Positions 51,796-59,356 of a stretch of 64,000 nt of DNA are shown in pieces (the stretch's first letter is position 1; every line of letters starts with the position of its first letter). The stretch spans positions 372,001 through 436,000 of the forward strand of contig JBCBSM010000001.1 of NCBI GenBank assembly GCA_039819165.1, read 5' to 3'. The stretch comes from Planctomycetota bacterium. Its GTDB lineage: Bacteria; Planctomycetota; Phycisphaerae; Phycisphaerales; UBA1924. The position numbers were made by a program, and so were the translations under genes. The notes below the pieces were generated by a model that did not search any database, was not told the DNA's origin, and saw only the letters and a program-made list of their open reading frames with translations.

Positions 51796-51824
51796 TTGTC
51801 GCGACAGGATTCGGCGTCTATCAT
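51796..51824 (+). promoter_or_regulatory. Candidate sigma70-type promoter for the GH35-like gene
   Basis: TTGTCG at 51796-51801 and TATCAT at 51819-51824 are separated by 17 bases. They match the -35 consensus at four of six bases and the -10 at five of six. Transcription would start near 51831, leaving a leader of about 90 bases before ATG 51921. Confidence 0.4.
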
Positions 51825-51853
51825 CGGGGCTCATCCGAGTCGGCGACGATCGT

Positions 51854-51871
51854 TTGGTATTCGATTGGTAT
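51854..51871. promoter_or_regulatory. Direct repeat TTGGTAT, 11-base period, in the GH35-like leader
   Basis: TTGGTAT occurs at 51854-51860 and again at 51865-51871. The copies are one helical turn apart, the spacing expected when a regulator binds two sites on one face of DNA. The repeat lies downstream of the candidate promoter. Confidence 0.3.
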
Positions 51872-51920
51872 CGCGGCTCCCCAGCACCAAACTCACGACA
51901 CCCAACGGGAGCGCCGCTCC

Positions 51921-54686
51921 ATGCCCACCGTGACGTTCGATAGCCGCAGCTTCATGCTCGATGGCCGCCGCATCTGGATCGTCGGTGGCACGATCTCCTA
52001 CGCCCACCTGCCCCGGGCGGAATGGGCCGACCGGCTGCACGCCGCCAAGCTCGCGGGCCTCAACACGGTGCAGGTGCCCGTGCTGTGGGCCCGCCACGAG
52101 CCCCTGGCCGGCCAGTTCGATTTTGCCGACGACGCCGACCTGCGGGCCTTCGTCGAGATGGCCCACGACGCGGGCCTGTACGTCATCCTCAGGCTCGGTC
52201 CGGCGCAGGGCCAAGACCACGACTTCGGCGGCCTGCCGACCTGGCTGACGCAGCTGCCCGCCCACGAATTGCGGTCCAACAGCGGGGCGTTCCTCGAGGC
52301 GTGCTCGCGATACATCACGGCAGTGGCCGACCAGGTGCGGGACCTGCAGATCAACGCGGCGGGCAAGGGCGGCCCGATCCTGCTCATCCAGAACGAGCAT
52401 CTGTGGACCTGCGGCGCGCAGGACCTCGCGCAGTCCTACCTCGGCGAACTCTATCGCTACATCCGCGAGGCGGGCCTCAGCGTACCGGTCATCAACGCCA
52501 ACAACCTGTGGGCGAGCGTGGAGGGCGAGGTCGACTGCTGGGTGGGCAACGAGGACCTGCTGGCCACCCTCCGCCAGCTGTCGGAGGTCCGCCCGGACCA
52601 CCCCAGGCTCGTGCTCGACCTGGCGACCAGCGAGCCGCCGACCTGGGGCGGCAAGCCCGAGCCGCAGGACGGCCGCGACCTGCTGCGGCTGCTGGTGGAG
52701 ATCATCTCGGGCGCCGGCCAGTTCACGCTCAGCCGCTTCGCGCCGGGCACCAACCTGGGCTTTAGCGGCGGCAAGCTGGGCGGATACGCGGAGGCATTCG
52801 CGGCGACCGACCGCGGCGGCCTCGTCGACGCCTCGGGCCAGTCGACCGATGCCCTCAAGATGGCCCGCCGCGCATGCATGTTTGCGTCGGCGTTCGGCCG
52901 CACGCTGGCGCACCTGCACCCCGAGTCGAGGCCCATCGTCGTCCATCCGGGTGATGCCCCCCGCGAGGGCAAGGGCTACCTCTCGATCGTGCAGCTCGGG
53001 GGGAGCTTCGGCGGCGTCGCCTGCGTGTTCGAGCTGGGCAGCGCCAACCGCGGCAAGACCTCCCGCACGCTGCTGCTGGCCGACGGCACGCCCGTGCCGC
53101 TCACGATCGGCGAGCAGGGCGTCGCGTGGCTGCTGCACGGCGTCAACCTGACCAGCAAGCACACCCTGGACTACACCAATCTCAACGTGCTGACCATCTC
53201 GGGCACGACGCTCGTGTGCTTCGGGCCGGCGGCCACCGAGGGCATCGTGTGCATCAATGGCTCGCCGCTGAGCGTGACCGTGCCCCGTGGCAAGTCGCCC
53301 CAGGCCGTCGAGCACGAGGGCATGCTCGTGGTCGTGTGCTCCGAGGCCCAGGTCGACGAGTGCTTCGTGGCCGACGGCATGGTCTACGCCGGCGTCGCGG
53401 GCGTGCGGGCCGACGGCTCGCCCATAGCGCTGCCCGACAGCAAGACCTGCCAGGTCGTTGATTCGGACGGCACGCTGCGGACCCACCCGGTCGATGCGCC
53501 GCCCAAGACCCCCAAGCGAGTGGCCCTCGAGTGGTCGGAGTGCTCGACCCAGGACTACGCCGAGGGCGAGAGCGCCAAGTACGCGAGCATCGACGGGCCC
53601 GCCGACCTGGCGACGCTGGGCGCCGCCTCGGGCTACGGCTGGTACCGGCTGAGCGGCAAGATCCCCGCGGGCTCGGGCGCGCTGAGCTTCCCCGAGGCCG
53701 CCGACCGCCTGCAGGTCTTCGTCGGCGGCGAGTCATCGGCCGTGCTCGGCGCGGGCCCCGGCGCACAGCCGGCCATCAAGGCCCGCGGGCTCAAGGGCGA
53801 GGCGACCATCGTGGTGCTGGCCGAGAACCTCGGCCGCGCTGCGTCGGGCATCCTCTTCGGCGAGCGCAAGGGCGTGTTCGGCGACGGCTTCGAGCTCGCG
53901 CCGGTCGAGCTGCAGGGCCCGGAGGTCGAGACCCATCCGCCCACCGACCTGCTGGCCTTCCGCACGCCCATGTGGCTCGTGCACCAGAACGACCACACCT
54001 CGCCGCACCGCTACGTCTGGTCGTTCACGCACCGCCGCAAATCGCCGCTGTTCCTGTCGGTGTCGGAGGGGCTGGGTCGCGGCCTGCTGATCCTCAACGA
54101 CGTGCCCATCGCGTGCTTCGACGACGCGGGCTTCAGCGGCCTGCGGCTGGAGACCGACGAGCTCAAGCGGGGCGTCAACGTGCTGCACCTGGCGATGCAC
54201 GACGACGGCCTCTCCGGTGCGCCAGACGCCGAGGCCGCCGGCGAGCGGCTGGCCGACATCGCGAAGGCCGTCCGCATCGACGAGGGCCGCGCCGATCTCA
54301 CCGGCAAGCTCGATTGGGCCTTCGCCAAGTGGGAGCGGCCCGCGCCGGCGGCCTACGAGCCCGTCGCCAAGGCCCAGCTCAAGGCACGGAACTGGCCGAC
54401 GTGGTGGCGGGCGTCCTTCCAGGCCGCCGACACGCAGGCGCCCCTGGAGCTGGACCTCACCGGCATGACCAAGGGCCAGGCCTATGTGAACGGCAACCAC
54501 CTGGGCCGCTACTTCGTGCAGGCGCCGGGCAACAAGGCCCCGCTCTCAGACGGGCGGCTGCGTGTGCCCGAGTCGTGGCTGGAGCCGGGCAAGCACAACG
54601 AGGTCGTGCTCTTCGACGAGCACGGCGCGGCCCCGTCCCGCGTGCGGCTGGCCTACTCGGCGGGGTCGGCGGTCCTGCGCGTGTAG
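51921..54686 (+). CDS. GH35-like beta-galactosidase family protein
   Basis: A 921-residue protein. The N-terminal 330 residues resemble the GH35 TIM barrel: IVGGTISYAHLPRAEWADRL, LNTVQVPVLWARHEPLAG, LYVILRLGPAQGQD and IQNEHLW with Glu159 as the likely acid/base. The expected nucleophile region is DLATSEPPTW (Glu238), which departs from the usual E-F/Y-W-x-GW. Beta-sandwich domains follow, ending with the jelly-roll segment MTKGQAYVNGNHLGRYF that GH35 enzymes use in their C-terminal domains. It has no signal peptide, so it would act in the cytoplasm, unlike many secreted GH35 enzymes. Substrate unknown. GGGAG lies ten bases before ATG 51921. Confidence 0.75.
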   Translation: MPTVTFDSRSFMLDGRRIWIVGGTISYAHLPRAEWADRLHAAKLAGLNTVQVPVLWARHEPLAGQFDFADDADLRAFVEMAHDAGLYVILRLGPAQGQDHDFGGLPTWLTQLPAHELRSNSGAFLEACSRYITAVADQVRDLQINAAGKGGPILLIQNEHLWTCGAQDLAQSYLGELYRYIREAGLSVPVINANNLWASVEGEVDCWVGNEDLLATLRQLSEVRPDHPRLVLDLATSEPPTWGGKPEPQDGRDLLRLLVEIISGAGQFTLSRFAPGTNLGFSGGKLGGYAEAFAATDRGGLVDASGQSTDALKMARRACMFASAFGRTLAHLHPESRPIVVHPGDAPREGKGYLSIVQLGGSFGGVACVFELGSANRGKTSRTLLLADGTPVPLTIGEQGVAWLLHGVNLTSKHTLDYTNLNVLTISGTTLVCFGPAATEGIVCINGSPLSVTVPRGKSPQAVEHEGMLVVVCSEAQVDECFVADGMVYAGVAGVRADGSPIALPDSKTCQVVDSDGTLRTHPVDAPPKTPKRVALEWSECSTQDYAEGESAKYASIDGPADLATLGAASGYGWYRLSGKIPAGSGALSFPEAADRLQVFVGGESSAVLGAGPGAQPAIKARGLKGEATIVVLAENLGRAASGILFGERKGVFGDGFELAPVELQGPEVETHPPTDLLAFRTPMWLVHQNDHTSPHRYVWSFTHRRKSPLFLSVSEGLGRGLLILNDVPIACFDDAGFSGLRLETDELKRGVNVLHLAMHDDGLSGAPDAEAAGERLADIAKAVRIDEGRADLTGKLDWAFAKWERPAPAAYEPVAKAQLKARNWPTWWRASFQAADTQAPLELDLTGMTKGQAYVNGNHLGRYFVQAPGNKAPLSDGRLRVPESWLEPGKHNEVVLFDEHGAAPSRVRLAYSAGSAVLRV

Positions 54687-54695
54687 GCGTGCCCG

Positions 54696-55796
54696 CTATT
54701 CGTTGAGGCGTCGCAGGATCCGGGCTCGCTCGCGGTTGAGCGTCCGCGCTTCCTGCTGCAGGCTGCGCAGCAGCTCGTCCAGTTCGGCGACCTGCTCGGT
54801 GATCAGGGCCCGCCGCGCCCGTCCCGCGTCGGTGTCGGGCAGGGCCCGCATCTCGGCCTGCAGGGTCGTCCGTTGCGAGCGGGCGCGGGTGAGGCCGGCC
54901 TGCGTTGTGGCGAGGTTGCGATCGAGCCGGAGCAATTCGGCGCGGAGCTGCCTCTCGACGCCGCCGTCGCCCTCGCCGACGATCGTCACGCCCGGCCGCC
55001 GGGTCGAGGCCGACGCCGGCTCGCCGCCCAGGGCGACGCCCGGCGCGTGCACGCGGCGTCGCATGGGCTCGCGGGCGTTGGGCGCCCGGACCGAGGCCCG
55101 CGCATCCATCCAGCCCAGGCTGCCCCCGCCGTGATCGCCGCGGAGCCGCTCGAGGCGCAGGGCCCACGCCCGCAGCAGCTGGGCGTCGCTGAGCTGCCGC
55201 GGCGTCTGCAGCCGGGCGCGGTCGCCGAAGGTGACCGCAACCCGCATCGGCTCGCCGTCACGCTTGAGGTCGATCTGGGCGGACTCGCCGGGCATGTGCG
55301 ACACGATCGCGACGGTGACGCCGTCGTCGCGGCCGTGGATGGGCACGCCGGCGATGGCGGTGATGACATCGTTCTCGCGGAGCTTGGTGTACGCATCGAA
55401 GCCCGGGATCACGTTGCCCAGCCGGAGCCCCTCGCCGCTGTTGGTGCTGAAGCTCACGCCCAGGCCCGCCTTGGGGCTGAGCACGAAGACGCGGGCGGCC
55501 AGGTCCTCGAAGCGGCGGGTCGCCTCGGCGTGGCCCGCCGGATCGACGTCGGACTCGAGCGCCTCGGTGTACGCCCGCTCGAGCGTCGCCAGCGCATGCC
55601 CGGGTTCGAGCTCGCGGACGAGGTCGGCCAGCCGCTGCGCCGCCGCGGCGCGGGCCGGCCAGCTGTCGACGGCCATCTCGGCCATCGCCTCGCGGAGTGC
55701 CGCGACGTCCTCGTCGCGCTGCGCGGTGGCTGCGGGGGAGGCCGCGCCGATCAGCGCGAGCCACGAGAGTGCGATCACGAGGCCGCGAACTGCCAT
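54696..55796 (-). CDS. Secreted PDZ domain protein with C-terminal coiled coil
   Basis: A 366-residue exported protein. The signal peptide (to about residue 26) is followed by a helical domain, then a PDZ domain (about 110-190: GLGVSFSTNSGEGLRLGNVI, YTKLRENDVITAIAGVPIHG). A basic linker comes next, and the last 90 residues are a strongly heptad-patterned coiled coil (LRAELLRLDRNLATTQAGLT, ITEQVAELDELLRSLQQEAR). There is no protease domain. It probably acts as a periplasmic adaptor that binds protein C-termini. It reads left, convergent with the GH35-like gene, with nine bases between the stops. Confidence 0.75.
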   Translation of the reverse strand: MAVRGLVIALSWLALIGAASPAATAQRDEDVAALREAMAEMAVDSWPARAAAAQRLADLVRELEPGHALATLERAYTEALESDVDPAGHAEATRRFEDLAARVFVLSPKAGLGVSFSTNSGEGLRLGNVIPGFDAYTKLRENDVITAIAGVPIHGRDDGVTVAIVSHMPGESAQIDLKRDGEPMRVAVTFGDRARLQTPRQLSDAQLLRAWALRLERLRGDHGGGSLGWMDARASVRAPNAREPMRRRVHAPGVALGGEPASASTRRPGVTIVGEGDGGVERQLRAELLRLDRNLATTQAGLTRARSQRTTLQAEMRALPDTDAGRARRALITEQVAELDELLRSLQQEARTLNRERARILRRLNE

Positions 55797-55832
55797 AGAC
55801 CATGCTAGCGGCGGGCGGCGAGGCCGTGCGGC

Positions 55833-56960
55833 CTAGCCGGTGCCGAGTGCGAGCACGTCGCCTGCGTGGTCGGTGAACCACTGGCTCTTGCGGGCCACCA
55901 TCCGCAGGAAGGTCGCCGGCTCGCGGCCGTGGAAGGTCCCGGTGCCGGCGATCGGGATGGCCGCCTCGGCGATCAGCGCCTCGGCCATCAGCCAGGGCAG
56001 GGCCGCCCAGACCTCTTCCGAGAGCCCCCGGGAGCCCACGATCGCCCGCCCACTCCGCACGCCTTCCAGGAAGGCGCCCAGCAGGCCCTGATCTGGAGCG
56101 GTCGGCCACCGCTTCGGATCGGGTCCCTCGGCCGTCAGCGAGAACTGCAGCGCACCGTTGGCGACGTCCAGCATGCTCGGGGCGATGCCCGCCGACTCGT
56201 GGTCGAGCACCGCGGCGATGCGATCGCCCCGATAGATGAGGTTCCCCGGATGCCAATCGCCGTGGACGATCTGGGCATCGCTGCCCGCCAGCGTGTTGCG
56301 TGCGCGGGCGGCCGCCGCTTCGTAGAGCGCCCCGACGCGGGCGGCCAGGTCCTTGCCGTCGTCGCCCTCGATCGCCGAGGGCAGCCGTGCGAGGCTCTGC
56401 CGCACCCGGATGTCGTCGTGGTAGACGCCGGTGCGGGGTTCGCCGATGGTGCGGCCGATGCCCTGGAGGTGGTCGTGCGCGTTGCCCAGCAGCGCGTGGT
56501 AGCGGCCCAGGGCCTCGCCCGCCTCGCGGGTCTGCGCGGGGGTCCGGTCGCAGCGTTTGCCCGCCACGAAGCGCAGCACCTCGAAGGTGCGGCCCCCCAG
56601 CCGCAGCGCCGTGGCGCCCTTCTTGGTGGCCAGCAGTTCGGCGACCGGGAACCCATGCGCCGCGAGCCGGCGGTGGATCGAATGGGTGACGTGCACGAAG
56701 CCCGGATCGTCCGCGCCCGGAGCCAGCCGCTTGAGCACCACGAGGCCGGAGATCGAGCCGCGCAGGAGCATCTTGGGGGCCAGCGGCGAGCCCGCCATCA
56801 GCGGCTGGGCCCGCAGCAGTGCGCCGATGGCGTACTGGACGCGGACGCGGTGGATCTCTCCGGGCGCGAAGCCTGCGTCGGCCTCTGCGGCCCGGAGCGC
56901 CGCGGGCGAGATGTGGCCCGCGTCGCCTTCGCCGGCGTGCTGCTCGCGCATCCGGCTCAT
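55833..56960 (-). CDS. Aminoglycoside phosphotransferase-like kinase
   Basis: A 375-residue protein of the APH/choline kinase fold. Key sequence is IVHGDWHPGNLIYRGDRIAAVLD, where HGDWHxGN gives the catalytic Asp and the metal-binding Asn, and the following D-H-E gives the metal site (LDHESAG). An N-lobe with LRGSISGLVVLKRLAPG supports ATP binding. Real aminoglycoside resistance is unlikely to be the role; members of the wider group phosphorylate small molecules or homoserine. The start is ATG 56960, with ATG 56951 possible. It lies four bases after yicC, so they are likely in one operon. Confidence 0.8.
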   Translation of the reverse strand: MSRMREQHAGEGDAGHISPAALRAAEADAGFAPGEIHRVRVQYAIGALLRAQPLMAGSPLAPKMLLRGSISGLVVLKRLAPGADDPGFVHVTHSIHRRLAAHGFPVAELLATKKGATALRLGGRTFEVLRFVAGKRCDRTPAQTREAGEALGRYHALLGNAHDHLQGIGRTIGEPRTGVYHDDIRVRQSLARLPSAIEGDDGKDLAARVGALYEAAAARARNTLAGSDAQIVHGDWHPGNLIYRGDRIAAVLDHESAGIAPSMLDVANGALQFSLTAEGPDPKRWPTAPDQGLLGAFLEGVRSGRAIVGSRGLSEEVWAALPWLMAEALIAEAAIPIAGTGTFHGREPATFLRMVARKSQWFTDHAGDVLALGTG

Positions 56961-56964
56961 GCCC

Positions 56965-57840
56965 CTACTCGACGTTCTGGACCTGTTCTTTGATGCGGTC
57001 GATGGCCGCCTTCGCCTCGATGATCGAACGCGCGATCTCGGCGTCGGGGCTCTTGCTGGCGATGGTGTTGGCTTCGCGGAGCATCTCCTGGGCGATGAAG
57101 TCCAGCTTGCGGCCCACGGTGCCGCCGCCGGCCCGCAGCGCATCGAGGAACTGCTCGACGTGCCCGCCCAGCCGCGAGACCTCCTCGTTGACGTCGCACC
57201 GCTCGGCGTAGGCCGCGACCTCTCGGACCACGTCTACCGCGTCGGCCTGGGGCAGCATGCCCTCGATCCGCGACCGCAGCCGACGCTCGTACTCCGCGCT
57301 GGCAAGCGGCGCCCGCTCCCGCACGACCGCGAGGCTCTCGGTGATGACCCGGCACAGGTCGGCCAGCTCGTCGGCGAGGGCCGCTCCCTCGCGCTCCCGC
57401 ATCGCGATGAGCGCCCGGCACGCCTCGGGCAGCAGGCCCAGCAGGCTCGATCGCGCCTCGGCGATGCGTTCGGTCATGGGCGGCGGCACGAGCACGCCGG
57501 GCAGCGTCATCAGCGACGCCAGATCGATCGTCGCGCCGTCGACGCCCATTGCTCCCGGCACCTCGCGGAGCTGCTCGGCGTACTTCCGCAACGCGGCGGC
57601 ATTGACGCTGTGTGCCTCGTGATCGCCCCGCAGCACGCACACGCCGCGGACCGTCACCGACCCGCGGGTCAGCATGCCGCGGATGGCCTCCTCGAGTTCG
57701 GCCTCGAGCGGCGCGAGCTCCTCGGGCAGTCGCACGGAGGTCTTGAGGTAGCGGTGGTTAACCGAGCGAACCTCGACGAAGTAGGCCGAGCCGTCCACCT
57801 CCGCGGAGGCCTCTCCATAGCCGGTCATGCTGCGGATCAC
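56965..57840 (-). CDS. yicC: YicC family endoribonuclease
   Basis: A 291-residue protein of the YicC/YloC family, reported as endoribonucleases involved in small-RNA turnover. It starts with the highly conserved MIRSMTGYGEAS and has VEVRSVNHRYL near residue 24. The C-terminal signature is REANTIASKSPDAEIARSIIEAKAAIDRIKEQ. Length and ends match the family. It overlaps nothing but is tightly spaced with the kinase-like gene (four bases) and with secG (20 bases). Confidence 0.9.
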   Translation of the reverse strand: MIRSMTGYGEASAEVDGSAYFVEVRSVNHRYLKTSVRLPEELAPLEAELEEAIRGMLTRGSVTVRGVCVLRGDHEAHSVNAAALRKYAEQLREVPGAMGVDGATIDLASLMTLPGVLVPPPMTERIAEARSSLLGLLPEACRALIAMREREGAALADELADLCRVITESLAVVRERAPLASAEYERRLRSRIEGMLPQADAVDVVREVAAYAERCDVNEEVSRLGGHVEQFLDALRAGGGTVGRKLDFIAQEMLREANTIASKSPDAEIARSIIEAKAAIDRIKEQVQNVE

Positions 57841-57860
57841 GCTTCCCCCGGTATGCGAGG

Positions 57861-58385
57861 CTACCGACCGGGCGGCGCGGGATCGGGCGTCGAGGGATCG
57901 GTCGCGGGTTCACCCGGTGGTTCCTCGGCGGGTGGCACCTCGGCGGGCTGCTCGCTCTCGGGATCCGGAGGCGATTGGTCCGGGCCGCCGGACGAGCCCG
58001 TGCCCTCGTCTCCATCGCCGGCGGCGCTCTCCGCGGGTTCATCATCTGCGGGCGGCGAGTCGGCGTCGGCGGCCACCTGCGGCTGGGCGGCGCCGGCGGT
58101 CGGCTGCGTGGCCTGCTGCGTGTCGGGGCGGCTGACGAACACCAGGAGGATCGCCAGGCCGACGAACATCACGAAGGCGCCGATGGTCATGTACGTCAGG
58201 GCGTCGCCGGTCTTGGCGCCGAAGGCCGTCTGGCCCGATCCGCTCGATGCGCCGAAGGCCCCGCTCAGGCCGCCGCCCGAGGGCCGCTGGATGAGTACCA
58301 CCAGGATGAGCACCACCGCCACCGCCAGGAACAGCAGCGTCAGCAGATTCTCGATGATCGGGCTGAGCCCGAGGGTCAGCGTCAT
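57861..58385 (-). CDS. secG: Preprotein translocase subunit SecG, with long tail
   Basis: SecG joins SecYE in the inner membrane translocon. The N-terminal 85 residues carry the two expected helices (NLLTLLFLAVAVVLILVVLIQ and TYMTIGAFVMFVGLAILLVFV) and the family loop GGGLSGAFGASSGSGQTAFGA. The C-terminal 90 residues form a Pro/Glu/Asp/Ser-rich, highly acidic tail, unusual because bacterial SecG is normally 75-110 residues. The tail resembles low-complexity tails on SecG in other planctomycetes; that is from memory. It is preceded by a hairpin that ends tpiA. Confidence 0.9.
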   Translation of the reverse strand: MTLTLGLSPIIENLLTLLFLAVAVVLILVVLIQRPSGGGLSGAFGASSGSGQTAFGAKTGDALTYMTIGAFVMFVGLAILLVFVSRPDTQQATQPTAGAAQPQVAADADSPPADDEPAESAAGDGDEGTGSSGGPDQSPPDPESEQPAEVPPAEEPPGEPATDPSTPDPAPPGR

Positions 58386-58437
58386 GCGTGCCTCCCGCGT
58401 CGGCCGTCTCGGCCAGTGGCAACTCTAGACGCCCCGC

Positions 58438-58459
58438 CACGCGGCAAGTCTGCCGCGTG
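58438..58459 (-). terminator. Hairpin between tpiA and secG
   Basis: CACGCGGCA (58438-58446) pairs with TGCCGCGTG (58451-58459) around a four-base loop. It lies nine bases past the tpiA stop on the minus strand and 53 bases before the secG start. No T tract follows. Confidence 0.55.
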
Positions 58460-58467
58460 AGGGTGGT

Positions 58468-59229
58468 TCAGGCGTTCGCGGTGGCGGCCGACCGCGTGAT
58501 CTCGGCGAAGTCCGCGGCCGCGAGCGACGCACCGCCGACGAGCCCGCCGTCGACGTCGGGCTCGGCCAGCAGGGCGGCGGCATTGGCGGCCTTCATCGAG
58601 CCGCCGTAGATGATCCGCATCGCGTCCGCCGCGCCACCGCCTAGCACGCCGGCGATCACGCCCCGCGCCGCCGCGTGTGCCGCCTGGGCATCCGCAGGCG
58701 ATGCGGTCCGTCCCGTGCCAATGGCCCACACGGGTTCGTAGGCGATGACAAGCCGGTCGGCCGCCGCCCCGGGCAGCCCGTCGAGAGCCGACCGCAGCTG
58801 CCGCTCGTTGACGGCATCGGTCTGGCCGGCCTCACGCTGCTCGAGCGTCTCGCCGATGCACAGCACGCCCGTGAGGCCCGCGTCGAGCACCGCGGCGAGC
58901 TTGGCCCGCACGAGGTCGTCCGGCTCGCCAACGTCGTGCCGCCGCTCGGAGTGGCCCACCAGCACCGCGGCCACGCCCAGCTCGGCCAGCATCGAGGCCG
59001 AGACCTCACCAGTATGGGCGCCGTTCTGGTGCTGCGAGCAGTCCTGGGCGCCTAGGGCCACCGGCGAGCCCGCCAGGGCGTCGCCAACGGCGTTGAGCCA
59101 GACGAACGGCGGGAACACGGCCACGTCCACGCCCGAGAACGCGTCGCGGGCGACGGCTCGGCCGAGCTCCGCCGCCTCGGCCCGGGTGGTGTTCATCTTC
59201 CAGTTGCCGCCGAAGAAGGGCCTTCGCAT
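58468..59229 (-). CDS. tpiA: Triosephosphate isomerase
   Basis: Interconverts dihydroxyacetone phosphate and glyceraldehyde 3-phosphate in glycolysis. The 253-residue product has all catalytic residues: Asn9 and Lys11 in GNWKMN, His93 in VGHSERR, and Glu165 in AYEPVWAIGTG. The phosphate-binding GGSMKAANA loop near 215 completes the site. ATG 59229 is used; a TTG at 59244 would add five residues. It is divergent from the halogenase-like pair at 59357. Confidence 0.97.
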   Translation of the reverse strand: MRRPFFGGNWKMNTTRAEAAELGRAVARDAFSGVDVAVFPPFVWLNAVGDALAGSPVALGAQDCSQHQNGAHTGEVSASMLAELGVAAVLVGHSERRHDVGEPDDLVRAKLAAVLDAGLTGVLCIGETLEQREAGQTDAVNERQLRSALDGLPGAAADRLVIAYEPVWAIGTGRTASPADAQAAHAAARGVIAGVLGGGAADAMRIIYGGSMKAANAAALLAEPDVDGGLVGGASLAAADFAEITRSAATANA

Positions 59230-59292
59230 CGGGGAGGGTACCAACGGTGCCGGCGGATGGGGATGTAGGGATCGGAACTAGGCCTAACCTCA

Positions 59293-59321
59293 TTGCCAGC
59301 AACGGCGTTTGCGGGTAGCTT
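59293..59321 (+). promoter_or_regulatory. Candidate promoter for the halogenase-like pair
   Basis: TTGCCA (59293-59298, five of six -35 bases) is followed 17 bases later by TAGCTT (59316-59321, three of six -10 bases). It sits in the 127-base gap between divergent tpiA and the first oxidoreductase. Confidence 0.3.
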
Positions 59322-59356
59322 CTATCACCCGTACCTGGAGAGGGAGCGCTTCATCT

